Below, one piece after another: positions 51,951 to 62,453 of a stretch of 64,000 nucleotides of DNA. Under the pieces are notes generated by a model, which saw only the letters and a program-made list of their open reading frames with translations, did not search any database and was not told where the DNA came from. The stretch lies in assembly GCA_963773055.1 (NCBI GenBank), contig CAVYZL010000006.1, forward strand, positions 1,488,001 to 1,552,000, written 5' to 3'. This stretch comes from PALSA-612 sp963773055. Its GTDB lineage: Bacteria > Actinomycetota > Thermoleophilia > Gaiellales > Gaiellaceae. A program made the translations under genes and the position numbers. Within the stretch, counting starts at the first letter, position 1, and each line of letters opens with the position of its first letter.

Positions 51951-52883
51951 ATGCGCGCGATCCGCCAGGAGACGCTCGGTGGCCCGGAGGTGCTCGAGCT
52001 CGTCGACGCCCCGACGCCGGAGCCGGCGCCGACCGAGGTGCTCGTCAGGGTGCGCGCCGCCGGCGTCAATCCTGTCGACTGGAAGACGCGAGCGCGCGGC
52101 GCCTTCCTCCGCGAGCCGCCGTTCGTCCTCGGGTGGGACGTCGCCGGCGTCGTCGAGCAGGTCGGCGGCGGCGTGACGCGCTTCGTCGAGGGCGACCGGG
52201 TGTTCGGCATGCCGCGCTTCCCGCGCGAGGCGGCGTGCTACGCGGAGTACGTCACCTCGCCGTCACGCCAGCTCGCGCGAACGCCCGACGCGTTGAGCGA
52301 CGTGGAGGCGGCGGCGCTGCCGCTGGCCGGGCTCACCGCGTGGCAAGCGCTCGTCGAGACGGCGAACGTCGGGCCGGGCGATCGCGTGCTCGTGCTCGGT
52401 GCGGCGGGCGGCGTCGGGCATCTCGCGGTGCAGATCGCAAAGGCGCGCGGCGCGCACGTGATCGGGACCGCGAGCGCGGGCAAGCACGCCTTTCTTACGG
52501 AGCTGGGAGCGGACGAAGCGGTCGACTACGCGGCGGTCGCCGTCGAGGAGGCCGTCTCGGACGTCGACGTCGCGATCGACGTCGTCGGCTCCGAGGAGAC
52601 GGGCCGCGCGGTCGCGTGCGTGCGAGACGGCGGGCTCTTCATCGCCGTCACGTCAGCCGGCGGAGTCGACCCTCTGCGCGAGGCGGCCGGCGACCGCATC
52701 CGCGTGACGCCGATCCTCGTCGAGCCGGATCGCGCGGGTCTCGAGGCGCTCGCGGCGCTCGTCGACGACGGGAAGCTGCGCCCGCACGTCTCGGCGACGT
52801 TCCCGCTCGAGGAGGCCGCGCGCGCGCACGAGGCGGGCGAGACCGGCCGCACGCAGGGCAAGCTCGTGCTTACGATCGGCTGA
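51951..52883 (+). CDS. Medium-chain quinone oxidoreductase (zinc-free MDR)
   Basis: 310 residues. GroES-like N-domain with VRVRAAGVNPVDWKTRARG and VLGWDVAGVVEQVGGGV. Rossmann NADPH site is VLVLGAAGGVGHLAVQIAKARG. There are no structural or catalytic zinc cysteines, so it is a quinone/enal reductase type. The start is ATG at 51951, 44 bp from the divergent phosphotransferase operon. The stop overlaps the following hydrolase ATG (TGATG), which couples the two genes. Confidence 0.92.
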   Translation: MRAIRQETLGGPEVLELVDAPTPEPAPTEVLVRVRAAGVNPVDWKTRARGAFLREPPFVLGWDVAGVVEQVGGGVTRFVEGDRVFGMPRFPREAACYAEYVTSPSRQLARTPDALSDVEAAALPLAGLTAWQALVETANVGPGDRVLVLGAAGGVGHLAVQIAKARGAHVIGTASAGKHAFLTELGADEAVDYAAVAVEEAVSDVDVAIDVVGSEETGRAVACVRDGGLFIAVTSAGGVDPLREAAGDRIRVTPILVEPDRAGLEALAALVDDGKLRPHVSATFPLEEAARAHEAGETGRTQGKLVLTIG

Positions 52884-53610
52884 TGGCCCGCTTCGTCCTC
52901 GTCCACGGCGCGTTCGGCGGCGCCTGGTGCTGGGAGCCGGTGACAGGGCAGCTCGAGGCTGCCGGCCACACGGTCGAGACCTTCGACCTGCCCGGGCGGC
53001 GGCGACGACGAGACGCCAATCGCCGAGCGTCACGCTCGAGAGCTGCGCCGAGCGCGTCTGCGCAACGTGCTCGCCGAGCAGGCACGAGCCCGCCGTGCTC
53101 GTCGGTCACAGCATGGGCGGCGTCGTGATCACGCAGGCAGCGGCCGACTGCCCCGACCGCGTCGCCTCGCTCGTCTTCGTCTGCGCCTTCATGCCCGCGA
53201 ACGGCCAGAGCCTGCTCGACCTTGCGCGCCTTCCGGAGAGCGACGACCTGATCCAGGCGAATCTCGTGATCGAGGGCGATCCGCCGGTTGCCTCGCTCTC
53301 GGCCGAGGCGACGGCCGAGGTGATCTACAACGGGTGCACGAGCGAGCAGACGGCGTGGGCCGTCGCACGCCGCAATCCCCAGGCGGTCGCGCCGTACGCG
53401 ACGCCCGTGCGCGTCGACGACGAGGCGCTCGCCGCGATCCCGCGCTACTACGTGCTCGCCGAGCAGGACCGGGCGATGGCGCCCGCGCTCCAGCGGCGGA
53501 TGATCCGCGATCACCCGTGCGAGCGCGTGTTCGAGCTCGACGCGGACCACGCGCCGTACCTCTCGGCGACGGACGAGCTCGTCGCGGCGCTCCGGGCCGT
53601 CGCAAGCTAA
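52883..53610 (+). CDS. Alpha/beta hydrolase, several frameshifts near residue 40
   Basis: About 240 residues. The start MARFVLVHGAFGGAWCWEPV is typical of MenH/salicylate-binding esterase-like hydrolases. The frame breaks around 52998 and again near 53030-53080, then resumes with AVLVGHSMGGVVITQAAA (nucleophile Ser) through YYVLAEQDRAMAP (acid) to ADHAPYLSATDEL (His). The clear function is ester or related hydrolysis; the substrate is open. It is coupled to the upstream MDR gene. Confidence 0.82.
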
Positions 53611-53631
53611 TTTCGTCACGAGTACGGCAGA

Positions 53632-56453
53632 ATGCCGGGCCACATGGCCCTGGACGTCATCGGCCGGGAAGACGAGCTCGGCTCGATCGAGGCGTTTCTC
53701 GGCGGTGTCGCGGACGGCCCGGGTGCCCTCGTCCTCTCCGGCGAGCCGGGGATCGGCAAGACGATCCTCTGGGAGGAGGGAGTCGAGCGAGCCAGCACGA
53801 GCTTCAGCCGCATCCTCACGTGCCGCGGCGTCGAGGCGGAGGCGTCGCTCTCCTTCGCCGGCCTCTCGGATCTCGTCGGTGACGCGTTTGAGGAAGCGGC
53901 GCCGTCCCTCGTCCCACCACGCAGACGCGCGCTCGAGATCGCCCTTCGACTCGTCGAGCCAGGCGAGGACGCACTCGACGCGCACACGATCGGGCTCGCA
54001 GTGCTCGACCTGCTCACGACTCTCTCGGAGCAAGGCGCTGTGCTCGTCGCGCTCGATGACCTCCAGTGGCTCGACCAGTCCTCGGCGGGCGTCCTGCAGA
54101 TGGCGCTCCGGCGCCTACGGGCCAACCCTGTTGGCTTACTCGCGACGCTTCGCAGAGCGCCGGGCATCGCGGTGTCGTCCGAGTTCGAGCGCGCGTTTTC
54201 CGAGGAACGGTTCGCGCAGCTCGAGCTGCGGCCGCTGAGCGTCGGTGCGCTCCACCGGCTGCTCCAGGAGCGGCTCGGGCTCGAGCTGACACGACCGGAG
54301 CTGGCGCGCGTACAAGAGGCGACAGCGGGGAACCCGTTCTTCGCGCTCGAGCTCGGGCGCGAGCTCGTTCGCACCGGTACGCGACCATCTCCCGGCCAGG
54401 CGCTGCGCGTGCCTGAGAGCCTTCGCGAGCTGCTCGGCGACCGGCTCGCGCGGCTCCCGGCAGAGGTCGTCGATGTCCTGCTCCAGGTGGCCGCGCTCGC
54501 ACGGCCGACTGTGGAGCTCGTGGCGGCCACCTACGGAGATCGCGAGCGCGTGCTCGAGGCGCTCGAGGCGGCGATCGGCGAAGGCGTCGTTGCACTCGAA
54601 GACGCCGCGTATCCGCTTCGTCCACCCGCTCGTCGCTTCCATCTGTTATGAGCAAGCACCTGTGTGGAAGCGTCGCGCGGTACACCGTGCGCTCGCCTCC
54701 GCCGTAACCGATGTCGAGGAGCGCGCCCGTCACCTCGCCCTCGCAGCGGAAGAGCCGGAAGCATCCATCGCCGCCGAGCTGGAGCATGCGGCGGAGCAGG
54801 CGGCGGGGCGTGGCGCGCCGATGGCGGCGGCCGAGCTCTACGAGCTTGCCGCCGAGCTCACCCCCGACGACGGTCCCGACTCTCGGCGACGTCGACTGCT
54901 CGCAGCGCGGTTCCTACGCCTCGCGGGAGACGTCGATCGCGCCTTCGCGGTCCTGCGCGAGCTCCGAGACGCAGGCGCCCTCGGGCGTCGAGCGTGGCGA
55001 CGTCCTCTTCGAGCTGGCACTCACGCAGCGAGGCACGACGGCGGAGCTGGAAGAGCAGTGCAACGAGGCGCTCGCCGTGGTCGGCGACGACGATGCTCGC
55101 GCGTCTCGAATCCTCGCCGTGCGGGCGGGTCATCATCTGCTCGAAGCCGACGTGTCGGCAGCGCTCGACTCCATCCGGGAGGGCCTCGAGCGCGCGGAGC
55201 GTACGGGTGACCCGGCGCTCGTCGCGCAGGTGATCGCGTACGCGGGTCAGGTCGAGACGTACCACAACGAGATCACACCTGGTCTCCTCGAGCGGGGGAT
55301 CGAGATCGAGGACGAGCTCGGGCTCGAGCTCGAATGGAACCTCAGCCCACGGTACGTGCTCGGCCGCCGTCTCATGCGCATGGGGGCTGTCGACGACGCT
55401 CGGGCCGTGCTCGAGCGATTCGCGGCGGAGGCACACGACCGCGGGGACGAGGTGAGCCGTGCAGATGGCCCTCTGGTCCCTCGCGATGGTCGAGTGGCTC
55501 GCCGGCCGCTGGGAGGAAGCCTCGGCGCACGCGGCGCGTCGCCTACGAGCTCACTGTCCAGACCCAGCACCCGCACGCCCAGTACTGGGTCGGGAGGGCG
55601 AAAGCGCTCCTCGAGGCCGATCTCGGCCTCGTCGACGAGGCGCGCGCGACGGCGGAAGAGGCCCTCTTCCACGCTCGCGTCGGGAGCGAGCTGTACACGA
55701 ACGTCGCCGAGGCCGTGCTCGGGCGCGTAGAGCTCATGCTCGGAAACCTCGAGGCCGCCGGCGGCCGCCTGCGCGAGCTCCCGGGGCGCCTCGTCACCGG
55801 CGGGATGAACGACCCAACGTTTCCCCTCTGGGCGGACTTGTTCGAAACGCTGGCGGGCCTCGGAGACGTCGACCGTGCCCGTACGCACCTCGAGCAGTAC
55901 GCGATTGCCGTCGACCAGCTCGAGAGCCCGCTCGCACGGGAGTATCGCCAACGATGCCGCGGACTCGTTGCGGCAGCCGGAGGCGACCTCGATTCGGGGT
56001 TCGAGGCGTTCGAGCTCCTGCTCCAGGAGCAGCCCGATCCCCCCTGGCCGTTCGAACGCGCGCGGACGCGTCTTGTCCTCGGCACAACCCGGCGGCAGGC
56101 GCAGCAGAAGCGCGCTGCCCGCGAGGCATATCGAGGCGGCCATCGCGACGTTCGATCAGCTCGGCGCCGTGCTCTGGGCGGAGAAGGCGAACAGCGAGCT
56201 ACGAAGGATCAGTGGCCGTCGAGCACCATCCGAGGCTCTCACGGAAACCGAGCACCGCGTTGCTTCGCTTGCTGCCGAAGGACAGACGAACAAGGAGATC
56301 GCAGCCGCGCTCTACATGGGCGCGAGCACCGTCGAGGCGCACCTCTCGCGTGTGTATCGCAAGCTCGGGATCCGCTCTCGGGTCGGTCTGAAGGACGCGC
56401 TGGCCGTCGACGCGGCTGCCGTCAACACGAGGGACGGAGCCGCTCAACCCTAG
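53632..56453 (+). CDS. LuxR-family AAA ATPase transcriptional regulator, five frameshifts
   Basis: About 935 residues after joining. The same class as the gene at the left end. The N-terminal ATPase has Walker A SGEPGIGKTILWEE and Walker B ALDDLQWLDQSS, then LATLRRAPG. Helical TPR-like repeats run through the middle. The LuxR helix-turn-helix at 56240-56390 reads LTETEHRVASLAAEGQTNKEI, with STVEAHLSRVYRKLG. Breaks lie near 54600, 54980, 55460, 55530 and 56125; no stop is premature once joined. It lies between the hydrolase and the DUF4242 gene. A role in controlling the aromatic genes nearby is only suggested by location. Confidence 0.8.
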
Positions 56454-56501
56454 GGTCTTGCGGGTATCGAGCCACCGGCCCTACGCCCTAGCGTGGGTCG
56501 C

Positions 56502-56774
56502 ATGGTCTACGTCGTCGAACGCTACTCCCCCGAGCTTCTCCGTTCCGACCTCCTAGGCGGGCTTGCACGCCTCGCAGCGATGGAGGAAGACGAGCTGGAG
56601 CAGTCGGGAGTGCGCTACCTCGGCTCGACCATCGTCCTGGGGGACGACGCCTGTTTCTGCCAGTTCGAAGGACCCACCGAGGCCGCAGTGGCCGAGGCGA
56701 ACCGGCGAGCGGGCATCCCCTTCGATCGGATCGTGCTCGCAGTCACCGTCAACCCGAAAGGAGAACCACGATGA
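56502..56774 (+). CDS. DUF4242 (SCO4226-type nickel-binding) protein
   Basis: 90 residues from ATG 56502 (a GTG at 56493 is also in frame). The fold pattern MVYVVERYSPELL, GVRYLGSTIVLGDDACFCQFEGPTEAAVAEANRRAGIPFDRI matches DUF4242, a ferredoxin-like small protein; a Streptomyces homologue was shown to bind nickel. The stop overlaps the next start (ATGA), so the two are co-translated. Confidence 0.82.
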   Translation: MVYVVERYSPELLRSDLLGGLARLAAMEEDELEQSGVRYLGSTIVLGDDACFCQFEGPTEAAVAEANRRAGIPFDRIVLAVTVNPKGEPR

Positions 56775-57319
56775 GCATGCCGACCACCATCCCCGCAACC
56801 GTCCAGATCAAGCGGACGAATCTCATCGGTCTCGTCGCACTCGCTGCCCTTCTCGCAGCTCTCGTGACCGCCGTCGTGCTCGAGCTCGCCGTCGGAACGC
56901 GGAGCGAAAGCGCCGCGGCGTCCGCGCCGGCCGCTGTCCAGAGCGGGTCGCCCGAGGAGCAGAGCGTTGGCACGTACCTGTTCGGAGCCGCCGGTCCACA
57001 GACGGCTGCCGAGCGCCAGGCAGTGCGTGACTACCTCGCCGTCGCATCGCTGCCGATGTCCCCGACCGAGGCGAAGAGCATCGGCTTCTACCTCTTCGGG
57101 ACGTCGGAAGCGCTGAACCATGGACAGCGGAGCGCCGTCCGCAACTACTGGCTCGGCGCGTCGTCACCCGCTTCGACTCCCGTGCAGGCGAACGGCCCCT
57201 CGGCCACCGAAGCCAGCAGCATCGCGACGTACCTGTTCGGCCACTCCGCTTCGCTCACGCCGGAGCAGCGACGAATGGTCGGCTACTACTGGCTCGCCGC
57301 TGCCTCTGGACCTCGGTGA
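56771..57319 (+). CDS. Single-pass membrane protein with three YLFG repeats
   Basis: 182 residues. One membrane helix (LIGLVALAALLAALVTAVVLEL) follows a short cytoplasmic start; then comes a linker and three repeats of about 30-45 residues. Their cores are SVGTYLFGAAGPQTAAERQ, SIGFYLFGTSEALNHGQRS and SIATYLFGHSASLTPEQRR, each followed by V(R/G)xYxL/WLxAxS. I recognise no family. Pairing with the nickel-type DUF4242 protein suggests a shared envelope role. A clear AAAGGAGAACC ribosome site precedes ATG 56771. Confidence 0.75.
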   Translation: MSMPTTIPATVQIKRTNLIGLVALAALLAALVTAVVLELAVGTRSESAAASAPAAVQSGSPEEQSVGTYLFGAAGPQTAAERQAVRDYLAVASLPMSPTEAKSIGFYLFGTSEALNHGQRSAVRNYWLGASSPASTPVQANGPSATEASSIATYLFGHSASLTPEQRRMVGYYWLAAASGPR

Positions 57320-57341
57320 GGCGGATCCGACCGATCCAATC

Positions 57342-57375
57342 GGAAGGCCGCGCGGCCCTCGCCACGCGGCCTTCC
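57342..57375 (+). terminator. Terminator hairpin after the YLFG-repeat gene
   Basis: A perfect 11-bp stem GGAAGGCCGCG / CGCGGCCTTCC with a 12-base loop, 23 bp after the stop. It closes the DUF4242-YLFG unit. Confidence 0.7.
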
Positions 57376-57390
57376 GCGCATTGATGCGAT

Positions 57391-59254
57391 ATGACACGAC
57401 CCGCACACGCCACGATGACCCGAGCAGACCCTCACCCCACCCGCAGCCTTGCGAGCCCATTCGACGTCGCAGTGCCCCGAGGCTGCACGGGATGGAAAGA
57501 GATGTACCCGTACTACACGCGGTTTGGCGACGAGCGGCGGCGGTTCGACGAGGAACGCTTCTGGTTCCTCGAGGGAATCCACATGCCGGAGCCGCTCTAC
57601 CCCTTCGACGCGATGACGTTCGATCTCGCCGTCGTCGCGCTGAACCAGGCGAGCTCGCGCCTCTTCGCCATCCCGCCCTCGCTCGGCGTCGAGTACCGCA
57701 TCCTTGGGGGGTACGTCTACGACAGCCCCAACTCGATCACCGACGAAGCGCTGCTCACGCGACGGGAAGCGCAGTTCGCGCGTCGCGCCGGCTACTACTA
57801 CGGCCACTGGGACGAGCTGTACGCCCGCTGGCGCGAGAAGGTCGAGACAGCGACGGACGAGCTTCGCGCGCTCGACCGTGCCGGAGCTCGGTGAGCTCGA
57901 AGACGAGTCCATCGTCACGGAAGGGCGGGGGCTGGGCACGACGTACGAGCTGTTCCTCGCGTTCGACCGATTGCTCGAGAGCGTCGATCGCATCTTCCAG
58001 TACCACTTCGAGTTCCTCAATCTCGGCTACGCCGCATACCTCGTCTTCTACGAGTACTGCCGGGCTGCATTCCCGGACATCTCCGACCAGACGATCGCGA
58101 AGATGGTCTCCGGGGTCGACGTGCTCGTGCTCCGACCCGACGAAGAGCTCCGGCGCCTCGCTGGGCGCGCGGTCGAGCTCGGCGTCGCCGACGCAGTGGA
58201 AACGGGAGGCACCGAGGTCGAGCTGGCGGCTCGACTGGCCGGAAGCCGCGAGGGCCGCAAATGGCTCGACGACTTCGAGGCCACGAAGGATCCGTGGTTC
58301 TACTTCTCGTGCGGTACGGGTGTCTTCCACCACCATCACCGCTCCTGGATCGACGACGCGACGTTCCCGATCGCGATCATCGGCTCGTACGTCGCACGCC
58401 TTCGAGCCGGCGAGGACATCGCGCGACCTGCGGCGGCGATCCTCGCGGAGCGCGAGCGTGTGACGCGCGAGCACCGAGAGCTGCTCGCAGAAGACCGCCG
58501 TGTGCAGTTCGACGAGAGCCTCGCGGTCGCGCGCATGGTCTTCCACTACGTCGAGGATCACAACTTCTACATCGACCACCGCTATATGACGATCTTCTGG
58601 AACAAGGTCCGGGAGTTCGGCGCGCTCCTCGCGAGGCACGGATTCCTCGTCGACGCCGAGGATGTCTTCTACCTGCGGCATGACGAGATCCGCACCGCTC
58701 TCGCAGAGCTCAGGCTCAGCTGGAGCACCGCCGGCGCAGGCAGCCCGCGCGGCCCTGCCTACTGGCCACCCCTCGTCGAACGCCGCCGGGCGATCTACGA
58801 GGCGCTCCGACGGTGGTCACCGCCGCCGGCCCTAGGGCATGCGCCGGACGAGATCACGGAGCCGTTCACCGTGATCTTCTGGGGGATCACGACCGAGCGC
58901 GTCCAGGAGTGGCTCGCGAACTCCGACGGCGGCGCGATGCTCCGCGGCGTGCCCGGGTCTCCGGGCGTCGCCGAGGGCCGCGCGCGCGTCGTCTTTCGTC
59001 CCGACCAGCTCCACGACCTCGAGGACGGCGAGATCCTCGTCGCACCCACGACGTCGACGAGCTGGACGCCCGTCTTCGGCACGATTGCCGCCGCCGTCCT
59101 CGACGTCGGCGGGATGATGTGCCATGCAGCGATCGTCGCGCGCGAGTACGGCCTTCCCGCCGTCGTCGGGACCGGGAACGGCACCAAGCGGATCGCGACG
59201 GGAGACCGCATTCGCGTCGACGCCGACAAAGGCGTCGTGACGATCCTCGACTAG
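57391..59254 (+). CDS. PEP-utilising-enzyme phosphohistidine subunit, second copy, one frameshift
   Basis: About 620 residues, a paralogue of the gene at 50093-51906 along its full length. The start has GCTGWKEMYPYYTRFG, then LFAIPPSLGVEYRILGGYVY; a break lies near 57885; the rest is intact. It includes VFHYVEDHNFYIDHRYMTIF and the C-terminal mobile domain with the phosphoryl-accepting His in GGMMCHAAIVAREYGLPAV, where Cys replaces the usual Ser before His. No ATP-grasp partner is adjacent. It might share the subunit at 49033-50096, or use a partner elsewhere. The start is ATG at 57391. Confidence 0.84.
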
Positions 59255-59297
59255 CTCCCTAGGCGACGCCTGCCTTCGTCCTCCAGCCCTCGGCGTA

Positions 59298-60651
59298 CTA
59301 CGTGCGCGCGACCTCGGAGTACGGCACGGGCTGACGATCGCGCGGATCTCGGCCTGACTGTGGCGCTCGACGACGGGCTTCTCCGAGCCGCCGTCCTCCT
59401 CGCCCCACACCAGCGTCAGCTCGCGCCGACCGGCACGTCGACGTCGACGTAGCCGAGCGAGAGCATCGATCGCTCGTTGTAGCTGTAGCCGGAGAACGTC
59501 GAGAGCCCGACGAGCTCGCCCTCGTGGAGCAGCTTGTCGTGCGGCCACGTCGAGTAGTTCGAGAGCGGCAGGTTGATGTATTTCGCCGCGTCGCCCTTCT
59601 CGAACAGCGAGCCCATGGCGCTCGCGACGTCCTCGCCATTCCAGGCGAGCGTCACCTTGCGCCGCTTCGGCTCGTCGCCCATCGCCTCGAGCGCCTCGCG
59701 CCCGACGAAATCGTGGTCGAACTTCACGAACGGCCAGTAGCCGAGCTCGTGCGGCGTCGCGTAGTACTCGGAGATGTCGTCCGCGTAGTAGCTGCCGCCG
59801 ATCGAGCCGGTGCCCTCGTAGCCCTCTGCCGGAAGCCACTCGCGATACGGCTTCAGCTCGTCGCCGGTGAAGATCGCGGGCAGCGGGCACGGGATCCAGC
59901 CCGACTCGAGCGTGTTCGTGGCATAGACGCGCGAGCCGACCTGGCAGAGCCCGTAGTCCTTGCCTGCCTCGACGATCGCCGCGCGGACGTCCTCCATCTC
60001 CTCCCACGGCCCGAACAGCTCGAGCCCGGGCACGCCGGACATGCCGTGGTGGAGCGCGCGCACCTTCTTGCCCGCGATCGTGATCTCGCCGAGGTTGAAG
60101 AACTTGATCTCGGGCAGCGGCCCGCCGTTCGCCTTCGTCAGCACCTCGAGCGCCGTCGGCCCCTGCACCTGGAAGCGGTAGATCTTCCGCCGCCCGGTCG
60201 GGTTCGCGGCTGTCCGCTCGTCGCGGTCGAGAGTGACGTCGAAGTCGCCCGTCTCGGCGTGGTACTGCACCCAGTTGTGGGCTGAGGGGCGGCCGACGAG
60301 GTTGACGCGGTTCTCGTCGAGGAAGAAGAGGATCGCGTCGCCGATCACGTAGCCGTCGTGGTTACAGGCGACGAACTGCTTCGCCTTGCCGACCTGGAAG
60401 TTCTCGAACGTGTTGACGCCGAGCGAGGAGAAGAGCTTCACGACATCGGGGCCCTCGACGTAGAGGTCGGTCATGTGGTGCGTCTGGTCGAACAGAGCCG
60501 ACGTCTCGCGCCAGGCGACCTGCTCGTCCATCCAGTTCGAGAACTCGCTCGGGACGCCCGGATAGACGTACGGCCCGATCTGGGAGTTCCGGGCCATGTC
60601 CATGGCGTTGCCGACCGCCTGGATCTTCGCTTCCAAGCTCTCGTAGCTCAT
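59298..60651 (-). CDS. GcvT-like tetrahydrofolate-dependent O-demethylase (LigM/DesA type), two frameshifts
   Basis: About 450 residues of the aminomethyltransferase fold. N-terminal SYESLEAKIQAVGNAMDMAR, then WMDEQVAWRETSALFDQTHHMTDLYVEGPD, FVACNHDGYVIGDAILF, GPTALEVLTKANGG, HHGMSGVPGLELFGP and GYWPFVKFDHDFVGREAL. This matches the LigM vanillate demethylase family better than glycine-cleavage T. Breaks near 59422 and 59334 affect the last 45 residues (ELTLVWGEEDGG, VPYSEVART). It would move a methoxyl methyl from an aromatic to tetrahydrofolate. Start ATG is preceded by GAGGAGGAGCGAG. It follows metF with a four-base overlap, as in the SYK-6 lig operon. Confidence 0.85.
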
Positions 60652-61503
60652 CTCGCTCCTCCTCGACTCGAGAACGTCTGGGATCGATCGTAGTCCACTG
60701 CCTCGTGCTCCGTCCGCTTCGCGTCCTGCCAGCGCCACGTGTCGAGCAGGCGGTTGAACGTCACGTAGTGAAAGCCCTCCAGCCCGAGCTCCGGGTCGCC
60801 CATCCGTGGCGCGAGGGCGTCGTAGAGCCGGTCGGCCGACGACTTCGAGAGGCGGAACAGGCTCCGGATGCCGCCCTGCTTTCGCAGGTAGCGAAGCGAC
60901 GGCCCGACGCCGACGCGCGCGGAGATCTCGAGCAGGCGACGGCGGTCGACCATGCCCGGGATGGAGACGTGCACCGGCTGGCGGATGCCCTCGCCGCGGA
61001 TCGACTCCACCCAGCTGACGAGCACGCTTCGGGTCGTAGCAGAGCTGCGTCGCGATGTAGTCGGCGACGGGGCTCTTCTCGCGAAGCGCCGCCGCGAGCG
61101 ACGCGTCGTCGACGAGCGGATGGCCCTCCGGATAGCCGGCGATGCCGATCGTCGCGGGGCGCTGCGCGTGCTCGACGAGCACGGGCAGGAGCTCGAGCGC
61201 GGACGAGTACGGCCCCTCGGGCGGCGTCGCATCGCCGCCGACGACGAATGCGTCGGAGACGCCCGCCTCGGCAAGCGCACCGAGCACCTCGTCGAGATGC
61301 TCGCGGCTTCGCACCATGCGCGACGCGAGGTGCATCGTCACCGTGTGGCCGAGCGTCCGGAGTCGCGTCGACACGCCCACCGTGTCGTCGAGCGTGTGCG
61401 TGGGCGAGGCGGTCACCGTCAGCCACGCGCGCTCCGGGAGCTCGGCCGCTTCCGCCTCGCCCTTGCCGAACGGCAGGATCTCGTAGCGCGCTACGGCCGT
61501 CAT
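60648..61503 (-). CDS. metF: 5,10-methylenetetrahydrofolate reductase, one frameshift
   Basis: About 285 residues, flavin TIM-barrel of the MetF family. It has AWLTVTASPTHTLDDTVG, TVTMHLASRMVRSREHLDE, FVVGGDATPPEGPYSSALEL and ATIGIAGYPEGHPL, then ADYIATQLCYDPK. One extra C near 61027 breaks the frame before VSWVESIRGEGIRQPVHVSIPG. Here it would oxidise 5-methyl-THF from the demethylase or supply methyl-THF. The start overlaps the VOC dioxygenase stop by four bases. The C-terminal part is shorter than Escherichia coli MetF, which is usual for actinobacteria. Confidence 0.87.
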
Positions 61504-62453
61504 GCCGACCCAAGATCCGGCGTGCCGTACTTGTGAAAGCTCTCGATCGTCTGGACGCCCCAGTACTGGCCGCGCGCGCGCTCGGCCTGCGTCCACGTGA
61601 TCGGCTCGAAGTCCGGGTCGTAGACGAAGTAGCCGCCCGTCGTCACCTCGATCCGGTTCCCGCCCGGCTCGAAGCCGTAGAGGAAGAAGCCCTGTGCGAC
61701 GCCGTGCTTCGAGGGCGCCGCCTCGATCGGGACGTCGGCGTCGACGAAGACATCGGCCGCGCGCAGACATTCCTCGCGCGTGTCGACCCAGAACGCCAGG
61801 TGGTGGAGACGGCCGCTCGCGCCGTACGCGTCCGCGACGTAGATCAGCTCGTGGGCCGCGATCGAGAGGCTCATCCAGGCGCCGCCCTCCGTCCCGTCGT
61901 CCATCTCGATCCGCTCGTAGAGCCGATAGCCGAGCACGTCCTGCGCGAAGACGCGGTTGGCGCGGACGTCCGCGGCGAGCACGTTCACGTGGTCGAGCCG
62001 CTTCACCGCACAGCCGCGACCGACGTAGCGCTGCGGCTGATTCCGCCACGACGGCCTCAGGTGCTCCGGCGGCTCGTAGCGCTCGGCGTCGTAGAAGAGC
62101 TCGAAGACGTGGCCGTCGGGGTCCGTGAAGCGGTAGGCGCGGCCATGGCCGACGTCGCCGTCGATCCACCCCTGCCCGAGCTCCGTCTCCTCGATCGCGG
62201 CGACACGCCGCTCGAGCGCCTCCGGGCTCCAGGCGCGCAGCGCGACATGGCCGATGCCCGCCTGGGGCGCCTCCGTCAGCTCGAGGCTGTAGCGGAGGTA
62301 GTCGCCCCAGCCGCGGAGGTAGACGGACTGGCCCTCGCGCGCCTCCTCCTCCATGCCGAGCACGTCGACGAAGAAGCGAAGGCTCTCCTCCGGCTTCGGC
62401 GTCAGAAGCTCGGCATGCGCGATGCGCGCGACGTCGTGCATCGGCTCCGTCAT
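61500..62453 (-). CDS. Extradiol-type VOC dioxygenase (catechol 2,3-dioxygenase-like)
   Basis: 317 residues with two vicinal-oxygen-chelate modules. The second module carries the expected Fe(II) ligands: His155 in RLDHVNVLA, a His in RLHHLAFWV (217/218) and Glu269 in GGNRIEVTTGG. The conserved ring-binding region YVGRGCAVKRLDH lies just before. It probably opens a catechol-type ring meta to the hydroxyls. It sits between LigK-like and MetF genes, each overlapping by four bases. The exact substrate (a protocatechuate, gallate or homologue) is inference from context. Confidence 0.86.
   Translation of the reverse strand: MTEPMHDVARIAHAELLTPKPEESLRFFVDVLGMEEEAREGQSVYLRGWGDYLRYSLELTEAPQAGIGHVALRAWSPEALERRVAAIEETELGQGWIDGDVGHGRAYRFTDPDGHVFELFYDAERYEPPEHLRPSWRNQPQRYVGRGCAVKRLDHVNVLAADVRANRVFAQDVLGYRLYERIEMDDGTEGGAWMSLSIAAHELIYVADAYGASGRLHHLAFWVDTREECLRAADVFVDADVPIEAAPSKHGVAQGFFLYGFEPGGNRIEVTTGGYFVYDPDFEPITWTQAERARGQYWGVQTIESFHKYGTPDLGSA

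Noticed and set aside
50093..56453. Programmed frameshifting in the phosphohistidine subunit and LuxR genes
   Set aside because: Five breaks per gene, in both directions and without slippery sequences or conserved sites, fit sequencing error better.
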